Assembly: GCA_913046795.1 (NCBI GenBank)
Contig: CAJWTC010000008.1
Span: forward strand, 1-34,692
Direction of reading: 5' to 3'
Length of the DNA stretch: 34,692 nt
Source of the DNA: an uncultured Flammeovirgaceae bacterium
GTDB lineage: Bacteria; Bacteroidota; Bacteroidia; Cytophagales; MED-G16
Below, piece by piece: positions 28,229 to 34,692 of this stretch. The notes below the pieces were generated by a model. That model searched no databases, had not been told where the DNA came from, and saw only the letters and a list, made by a program, of their open reading frames with translations. The first letter of the stretch is position 1; each line of letters begins with the position of its first letter. The position numbers and the translations under genes are program-made.

Positions 28229-30445
28229 ATGAAAAAAGTTATAATCTTCATCAATCTTATTTCAATATTTTTTATTCTATCACTAAGTGCTAGGGTATTA
28301 CCCCAAGATGTAATATGGAACAATGATGAAACTGGATACTATACAATTAAAAAAAATTCTATTGTTTTAGTTAGCACAGTAGGCAAAAAAGATAAAGATA
28401 TTCTTACAACATCAGATGTTAGTGACATGAAAATAGAATCTTTTTTCTTCTCTGAAGACAGAAAAAAAGTTTTAATTTTTACAAATTCAGTTAGGGTATG
28501 GAGATATAATACAAGAGGCAACTACTTTGTCTATGACCTAAAATCTAAGGATGGACACAGACTAGGTTCGTCGCTTCCTGAAAGCAGTCTAATGTTTGCT
28601 AAATTTTCTCCTGATGGTAAAAACATTGCCTATGTATCAAAAGAAATAATCCCAAATAGTTTCAGAAACAGTAGCACTAGAGCCAATATTTATATTGAAA
28701 ATATTATTGATAAAACGGTTACCAAACTCACTGAGTCTGATGACATAGGAAAAATAATTAACGGGACTTTTGACTGGGTCTACGAGGAAGAGTTCTCTTG
28801 CAGAGACGGGTTCCTATTCAACGACAAAAGCAATAAGATAGCTTTCTGGCAGATAGACGCAAACGGTGTAAAAGACTTCCTGATGATTAACAATACTGAC
28901 TCAATATATCCTTTTAACGTCCCTGTTGAGTACCCTAAGGTTGGAGAAGACTTGACACCTGCAAGGATTGGAGTGATTGACCTCAACACAAATGTTATTA
29001 CTTGGGTTAAAATCCCTGGGGCCTCAAATGAATTTTATCTGCCAAGGATGACATGGGTGCCCAACGAAGATAAACTCATGATACAGCAGCTAAACAGGAA
29101 GCAAAACCATAGTAAATACTTTATTGCTGACGCAAATAATGGTTCTGTATCACTCCTGATGGAAGACAAGGATGACGCTTGGATTGACGTAAGGAACACT
29201 TGGCCGTACCAAGATAGGGCTGGATGGAAATTTATAAATAATGGGAAAGAGTTTCTCTACACAACTGAGAAAGATGGGTGGTCGCATGTTTACAGGTATA
29301 ATATAGAGAAGAAAGAAGAGTTCTTAGTAACGAAGGGAGATTACGATGTTATAAGGCCTCTCTCATACAATGAAGATAGCGGTGATATATATTTTATTGC
29401 TTCACCAGAAGACCCAACTGAGAGATATTTATATAAAACCTCCGAGAATAAAGAGCTAGAATTAGTGACACCAAAGCTTTTAGAGGGAACTCATAACTAC
29501 CAAATAAGTACAAAGTCTAGATATGCGTTCCATTCCTTCTCTAATTATTACACTAGGCCTATGCAGGGTATAATTACCTTGCCAGATCACGAGTACATAA
29601 GTAAGGATGATGATATGTTGAGCAAATTTGATACATCAAAAAAAGAAGAGAGTCCATTAGAGTTTTTCCAGATAACGACTGTAGATGACGTTACCATGGA
29701 GGGGTGGATTGTAAAACCTGACAACATGGATCCAGAGAAGAAGTATCCTGTCCTTTTTTACTTTTACAGCGAGCCTGCTGGACAGACTGGTGTGAATAGG
29801 TTCGGAGCTGGAAGAAACGGACTATACGACGGGAGGCTTGGTGAAGATGGTTACGTGTATGTGACATTTGATGGAAGAGGTACACCCTCACCAAAAGGTA
29901 GAGAGTGGAGGAAGGCTATATACAGAAAGATAGGAATAATTAATGTCAGGGATATGGCCATGGGAGCAAAAGCAGTATTTGATAAATATGATTTTATAGA
30001 TACTAAGAGAGTTGCCGTTCACGGATGGAGTGGCGGTGGAACAGCAACCCTTAACTGCCTATTCCAGTACCCAGAAATTTTTCATACAGGAATAGCTGCA
30101 GCTGCTGTAGCTAATCAACTAACATATGATAACATATACCAAGAGAGGTACATGGGAGACCCTAAAGAATCTTACCAAGATTATGTGGACGGGTCACCAA
30201 TAAAATACGCTAAAAACCTTAAAGGGAATTTGCTATATATCCACGGCACAGGAGATGATAACGTGCACTACCAAAATGCTGAGATGCTTGCAAATGAATT
30301 AATTAAACATAAAAAAGTTTTCTATATGATGTCTTACCCAAACAGATCCCACGGCATAAGGGAAGACGACGCCTACCCTCACGTTAGGTTGATGTTTACT
30401 GACTTTCTCAGGAAATATTGCGAGCCTGGTGGAAAGGTCTACTAG
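28229..30445 (+). CDS. S9 family peptidase, dipeptidyl peptidase IV-like
   Basis: 738 aa; signal-like N-terminus; FDWVYEEEFSCRDGFLF propeller Glu motif; VAVHGWSGGGTATLNCLFQYPE nucleophile, GTGDDNVHYQNAE, YPNRSHGI. Confidence 0.95.
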   Translation: MKKVIIFINLISIFFILSLSARVLPQDVIWNNDETGYYTIKKNSIVLVSTVGKKDKDILTTSDVSDMKIESFFFSEDRKKVLIFTNSVRVWRYNTRGNYFVYDLKSKDGHRLGSSLPESSLMFAKFSPDGKNIAYVSKEIIPNSFRNSSTRANIYIENIIDKTVTKLTESDDIGKIINGTFDWVYEEEFSCRDGFLFNDKSNKIAFWQIDANGVKDFLMINNTDSIYPFNVPVEYPKVGEDLTPARIGVIDLNTNVITWVKIPGASNEFYLPRMTWVPNEDKLMIQQLNRKQNHSKYFIADANNGSVSLLMEDKDDAWIDVRNTWPYQDRAGWKFINNGKEFLYTTEKDGWSHVYRYNIEKKEEFLVTKGDYDVIRPLSYNEDSGDIYFIASPEDPTERYLYKTSENKELELVTPKLLEGTHNYQISTKSRYAFHSFSNYYTRPMQGIITLPDHEYISKDDDMLSKFDTSKKEESPLEFFQITTVDDVTMEGWIVKPDNMDPEKKYPVLFYFYSEPAGQTGVNRFGAGRNGLYDGRLGEDGYVYVTFDGRGTPSPKGREWRKAIYRKIGIINVRDMAMGAKAVFDKYDFIDTKRVAVHGWSGGGTATLNCLFQYPEIFHTGIAAAAVANQLTYDNIYQERYMGDPKESYQDYVDGSPIKYAKNLKGNLLYIHGTGDDNVHYQNAEMLANELIKHKKVFYMMSYPNRSHGIREDDAYPHVRLMFTDFLRKYCEPGGKVY

Positions 30446-30450
30446 ATAAG

Positions 30451-31038
30451 TTAGGTCTTCTTACGTGTATTTGATTTTATAAATTCTTTCCTACTCAGTG
30501 CCTGATATTTTTTTGTGTCTCCAAGAAGAATTAATTCTTCATTAGCAACAATCCTGTGCGTGTAAGATGCCATCTTCCCGCTTTTTGAACAAACAGCGTG
30601 TACCTTTGTAACATACTCCGCAATCGCCATAAGATTAGGCATTGGTCCGAAAGGATTTCCCTTGTAATCCATGTCAAGACCTGCTACAATTACCCTCTTA
30701 CCTGAATTTGCAAGCTCATTGCATACCCCTACTATAGACTCATCAAAGAACTGCGCCTCATCAATTCCTATGACCTCGAATTTCTCTGATAGCTTTAAAA
30801 TTTTAGAGGGTTTAGATACAGGTTTGGATTTAACGGAGTTTTTATCATGAGAGGTAACTTTCTTTTTATTATACCTCAGATCTTTTTCAGGTTTAAATAT
30901 TTTAATTTTTTGCTTGGCTAGCTTTGCTCTTTTTACTCTCCTTATTAATTCTTCAGTCTTACCAGAAAACATCGAGCCACATATAACCTCAATCCACCCT
31001 ATACCATCTGCCTGATTTATAGATCTTTCTAAAAACAT
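30451..31038 (-). CDS. tdk: Thymidine kinase (type II)
   Basis: 195 aa; WIEVICGSMFSGKTEELIRRVKRA, VIGIDEAQFF, VIVAGLDMDYKGNPFGPMPNLMA. Confidence 0.95.
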   Translation of the reverse strand: MFLERSINQADGIGWIEVICGSMFSGKTEELIRRVKRAKLAKQKIKIFKPEKDLRYNKKKVTSHDKNSVKSKPVSKPSKILKLSEKFEVIGIDEAQFFDESIVGVCNELANSGKRVIVAGLDMDYKGNPFGPMPNLMAIAEYVTKVHAVCSKSGKMASYTHRIVANEELILLGDTKKYQALSRKEFIKSNTRKKT

Positions 31039-31062
31039 TTCTAAATATAATTTTTTATTTTA

Positions 31063-31584
31063 TTAACAGGCATCATTAAATGGAGAGGAACATTCTCTTA
31101 CGAAGTTAAATACCCAATCAACTTCTTTATTATCATCAGTGGTAGTAAAGCTGATTCTAAGAAAATACCTTTTTGGCTGCGCATAATTATGTATAAGCTC
31201 AACGAAGATACTCATTACAACACCATCACTTCTTTGAATTTCATTCTTATCATTTTTAAAATTCCAAGTTCCTATGCTAGGCCATATTTTGTTGTCGTAG
31301 TTGTTTAGTGTAGAATAGCTACCACCGACAGCAGAGCCACCCGATATGGTAATTGTCATGTTGTTGAACACGTCTACTACCATACCATCCTTTGTTACAG
31401 GGGTAACTTCTTTAATAGAAGGTTTGTCTGAGAGGGGTTCAAGATTCCATGTTCCATTAAGGAGGTTTCCTTGAGTGTCTAGTGGGTTTATTGGTGCAAG
31501 AGATGTGCCTTCATCAGTATCATCTCCGCAGGAGATGAATATAAAGAGCATACTAAACAGAAGTATATATTTATTCTGATTCAT
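31063..31584 (-). CDS. Small lipoprotein, lipocalin-like hypothetical
   Basis: 173 aa; lipobox FIFISCGDD; NGTWNLEPL ... SIGTWNFKNDKNEIQRSDG ... pattern of Bacteroidota lipocalin-like lipoproteins. Confidence 0.75.
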   Translation of the reverse strand: MNQNKYILLFSMLFIFISCGDDTDEGTSLAPINPLDTQGNLLNGTWNLEPLSDKPSIKEVTPVTKDGMVVDVFNNMTITISGGSAVGGSYSTLNNYDNKIWPSIGTWNFKNDKNEIQRSDGVVMSIFVELIHNYAQPKRYFLRISFTTTDDNKEVDWVFNFVRECSSPFNDAC

Positions 31585-31680
31585 TAAATAGTTATAATTA
31601 TATAAAAATTACAAAAACCATTATTTTAATATCTAAGTCTTCTAACAAAAAATTCCAAGAAAAGATATACAATTAAGAAA

Positions 31681-34632
31681 CTAGTTTCTATCAATTACTA
31701 CCTTGACTTGATTAGTTTGTTTTTGAGTAGTGACGTTTAACAGATAAATACCATCAATAATATTTGATACATTGATATCAATTTTATTCCTATCCTTTCT
31801 GAAAGATTTAGGGTTAACTTTTTTGCCATTAAGGTCAATAAAGAAAAGCTGATTAATGCTTAGGTTATCTTTGAGCTCTACTGATAAAATATCATCTGCA
31901 GGTACAGGGTAAACACTATTAATTAATTCATTAGACTCTACAGATAGAGGGACTTCACACCCAACAGCATCTACAGTTGCCCCTGCAGGTGTACCTGGGC
32001 ATGCGTCAATGTTGTCATTTACCCCGTCACCATCAGTATCTAGAGGTTCCTCTACAGTCACGTTTCTTAAAACTGTTATTGCAGCTTTTCCTAAAGAACT
32101 TACCACGTCATAACTCAATACATATATACCAGATTGATTTGTATTAACTGTTCCGGTAACTACAATGTCGGCCGACAAGTCTCCCTCACACTCCTCAGAA
32201 GCAAATGCTCCTGGGTCTGTGAAAGCTGATCCAAAAGGAATACTTAAATTAGATTCTCCAATTAGTTCTATAATTGGTGTTGATCCAGATACTACATTTT
32301 GTGTTTGAGATGTAGAATTACCATGAGCATCTGTAAATGTCCAATTTACCACTGTATCAACAGAAGATATTAAAGGAAAGCATACATCAACCGTAACTGT
32401 TACAATATTAGACAAGGAATCAGTAGCTGTCGGGTATTCAATATAATTTATAGTGTCATTACATGAAATAATTTCATTAAGTATAGACTTGTCAGGAACA
32501 GGCCCAATATTATCTACAATGCCACTAGACTCATGAGAACCAATATCAGGATTTCCATTATGATAAAGTCCTCTCTGATCTGTTAAATGATTAGTAACAA
32601 ATTTACCTGCGTCTATCAGGGGTGAAGAGGGATTTAGTGAAAGAGTTGGAATTCCAGAGTAATGTAAACCTAATGTCTGGCTAATATCTGCTGGTACATC
32701 AAGTATATTATTAGAACCACCACTTATGGTAATAGCTGAGGAGTTACTCATATGTGAGTTATGCATCACAATGTTATAACTATTTTCTGAGCCAAAGCTT
32801 GGTGAGTTATTATCAAAAGTAGTATTAATTGCTTTAATAAGATCTGATCTAGCGTCTACTGCACCAGTCTCAGAGCCATCTAAACAAGTATTATTTACAA
32901 ATGATGAGTTAACAAAGATAATACTGTCATCAGCTAACCAGTAACCTACCCCATCATCTTTTGGCGAGGAGTTGTTAAAGAAAGTTGAGTTATATACAGC
33001 AATGTAGTCTTCTACAGGAAGATACATGACCTCGTTAGTAAAATTAAAAAAGGTGGAATTTCTTATTGTGACTGAATTAACACCAGGTGCATATAAGGCA
33101 GCACCTGTACCAGAACTAGCTCCTTCAAAAACTGAATTTTCAATAACTAGATCTCCGTCGTCACCAGGAAAATAAATAAGTTCCTGAGATCCACTTTCTA
33201 CTTCTGCTTTGAAATAACAGTTCCTTATAACAAAATCTCCCTCAGCTGGTTTATAAATAATGTTATCTCCTTTAAAATTTTGAAATCTAAAGCCATTTAT
33301 CTCTAAATTTGCATCTCCATAATGATATAAGAATTCTTTCTTTCCCTGACCATCTATTCTAAGAGAATTCATCCCAGAACCTAAAATTAATATATCGTGA
33401 TCATCCCCAATACTGACCTGATCGGAACCATTCCAACTTATAGTTCCTGATACTCCTGTTGCGTCAACTACTGCTGAACCACATGAGTAATTTTTTGCGT
33501 CTGTTAGAGCTTGCCTCAAACTACCAGCTCCACTATTATCAAGATTAGTAACTTTAAAAACTCCATCATTATTAATTGGAAGTTTACCCGTAAGCTGGGT
33601 CGAAGGATAGATATTAGTACCACTAATGGTAGAAGATGAAATATATTTTACTCCTACCGTATCATTAAAATTAGCTATTATCTCACCTGCCGATGATACG
33701 TCCATAGCAAGCCAAAAATAATTTCTGCCCTCTGATAAAGGAACAGATTTACTAAATGAGAAGTCGCCTTTATTTAAGTTTGACTCAGACACCAAATTAG
33801 AAGTATTAAATGCACTTGAGTTACCCGTATAATAAAGTTTTTTTGATAGCATAATATTACAATCTAGTGCTGTTGATGAGCCTTGATGATCAAAGTTCAT
33901 TTTATAAAACGTCACAGGGTTCAGGCTACCTGTTGTCTCGATGACTACCTGCATAAATTTCTGATCGTCATAACCTTGTTTTATACCACACGAGGCAAGT
34001 GATGAGCTGGTACTTGAGAGTTCCATGTCTAATTGTTCTTCTATAGTTATTTCGTCAATTCCAATGTTTGACTCATTCATGCCTGAATCCATGTAAGGAC
34101 TTACATTAAATCTAAGAAGTAAATTAGTTGCCCCAGCGTACTTGGTTAAATCAATATTAATTTTTGTCCATTCTTCTCTAACTTCATTTGAGAATAATGC
34201 TAAATCATCAAAAAGGACCCCATTGGTGCTTGCTTGCACTTCAAACACTTCACCACCGTCAGGAGATTTTAAATGGAATGAAACTCTTGGGTTAGTAAAG
34301 GATGATAAATTAATGCTGGAAACAAGAAGATTAGCATTAGACCACCCATAACTTCTTAACCCTTCAATGTTATTAGTAGGAACCATAACAAAGTCCGAAC
34401 CATCAACACCCCCTGTCTCAAAATTTTCTTTCATCATGAAATCATTAAATATAGCATCTGAACTGATATACCATTTAGCCTCTAAACCGTTAGAAGTTGA
34501 TGAGGATTGACTTCCAATAATAAAAGGAGAAGTAATTGGCAAACTCTTTCCGTCAAAAGTCTCTGTCTGAGAAAAACCATTAAATGATATAAGTAAGATT
34601 AAATTAATTAGGATTGTATTTATATTTCTCAT
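31681..34632 (-). CDS. Large secreted multidomain protein with T9SS type A C-terminal sorting domain
   Basis: 983 aa; signal peptide; jelly-roll-like N-terminus; BNR-associated-N-like segment; parallel beta-helix-like repeats (IRNSTFFN, VYNSTFFNNS, VNSSFVNNT, INTTFDNNS); DUF5011-like Ig domain (IPFGSAFTDPGAFASEECEGDLSADIVVTG); TSP3 DTDGDGVNDNIDACPGTP; C-terminal VYPVPADDILSVEL...GIYLLNVTTQKQTNQVKVVI. Confidence 0.9.
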   Translation of the reverse strand: MRNINTILINLILLISFNGFSQTETFDGKSLPITSPFIIGSQSSSTSNGLEAKWYISSDAIFNDFMMKENFETGGVDGSDFVMVPTNNIEGLRSYGWSNANLLVSSINLSSFTNPRVSFHLKSPDGGEVFEVQASTNGVLFDDLALFSNEVREEWTKINIDLTKYAGATNLLLRFNVSPYMDSGMNESNIGIDEITIEEQLDMELSSTSSSLASCGIKQGYDDQKFMQVVIETTGSLNPVTFYKMNFDHQGSSTALDCNIMLSKKLYYTGNSSAFNTSNLVSESNLNKGDFSFSKSVPLSEGRNYFWLAMDVSSAGEIIANFNDTVGVKYISSSTISGTNIYPSTQLTGKLPINNDGVFKVTNLDNSGAGSLRQALTDAKNYSCGSAVVDATGVSGTISWNGSDQVSIGDDHDILILGSGMNSLRIDGQGKKEFLYHYGDANLEINGFRFQNFKGDNIIYKPAEGDFVIRNCYFKAEVESGSQELIYFPGDDGDLVIENSVFEGASSGTGAALYAPGVNSVTIRNSTFFNFTNEVMYLPVEDYIAVYNSTFFNNSSPKDDGVGYWLADDSIIFVNSSFVNNTCLDGSETGAVDARSDLIKAINTTFDNNSPSFGSENSYNIVMHNSHMSNSSAITISGGSNNILDVPADISQTLGLHYSGIPTLSLNPSSPLIDAGKFVTNHLTDQRGLYHNGNPDIGSHESSGIVDNIGPVPDKSILNEIISCNDTINYIEYPTATDSLSNIVTVTVDVCFPLISSVDTVVNWTFTDAHGNSTSQTQNVVSGSTPIIELIGESNLSIPFGSAFTDPGAFASEECEGDLSADIVVTGTVNTNQSGIYVLSYDVVSSLGKAAITVLRNVTVEEPLDTDGDGVNDNIDACPGTPAGATVDAVGCEVPLSVESNELINSVYPVPADDILSVELKDNLSINQLFFIDLNGKKVNPKSFRKDRNKIDINVSNIIDGIYLLNVTTQKQTNQVKVVIDRN

Positions 34633-34636
34633 AGTG

Positions 34637-34692
34637 TTATTGTTTTACGAAGTCAAATACCCAGTTACCGTCCTTAATACCACCAGTGGTAG
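34637..34692 (-). CDS. C-terminal end of a second lipocalin-like lipoprotein, paralog of 31063..31584 (truncated by window edge)
   Basis: Reverse complement reads TTGGIKDGNWVFDFVKQ-stop, matching TTTDDNKEVDWVFNFVRE near the C-terminus of the 31063..31584 product. Confidence 0.7.
   Translation of the reverse strand, partial: TTGGIKDGNWVFDFVKQ

Noticed and set aside
1-34692. CRISPR arrays, tRNA/rRNA genes, insertion sequences, prophage or defence islands
   Set aside because: None recognised; intergenic gaps are mostly under 120 bp and no phased repeats, transposase, integrase or restriction genes were seen. A tRNAscan/CRISPR search would be needed to confirm.

Overview
AT-rich, very densely coded window from a member of the Bacteroidota, most likely a marine-type Flavobacteriia (inferred from gene families and gene order). 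From left to right: (1) a minus-strand F0F1-ATP synthase operon (atpA partial, atpH, atpF, atpE, atpB, two small membrane proteins) coupled to a bactofilin and an M23 peptidase. (2) A plus-strand SprE/PorW-like TPR lipoprotein, PBP1A-like peptidoglycan synthase and UvrC. (3) A minus-strand type IX secretion (T9SS)/gliding core gldK-L-M-N preceded by a PorP/SprF-like gene, a HemD-like gene and a DUF4271-like membrane protein. (4) hemW, uvrA, a TIGR01777-type epimerase, an orphan secreted ORF and an isolated MoxR ATPase. (5) A set of small metabolic and unknown genes: ArsC/LMW-PTP-like, DUF4199-like, DUF3050-like overlapping a pirin, and a small helical protein. (6) A DPP-IV-like S9 peptidase and thymidine kinase. 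(7) A large T9SS-secreted multidomain protein bracketed by two paralogous small lipoproteins, the second cut by the window edge. No rRNA, tRNA, CRISPR array, transposon or phage genes were recognised. Most of the window is conserved core genome. The best leads are the DUF3050-pirin pair (possible diiron-oxygenase-like module), the paralog-bracketed T9SS cargo locus, an acidic DDPF repeat insert in GldN, a compact GldK, linkage of sprE with gldKLMN, a thymidine kinase lacking most zinc-site cysteines, and six consecutive convergent gene pairs with abutting or overlapping stop codons. All family assignments are from motif and sequence recognition only; no searches were run.
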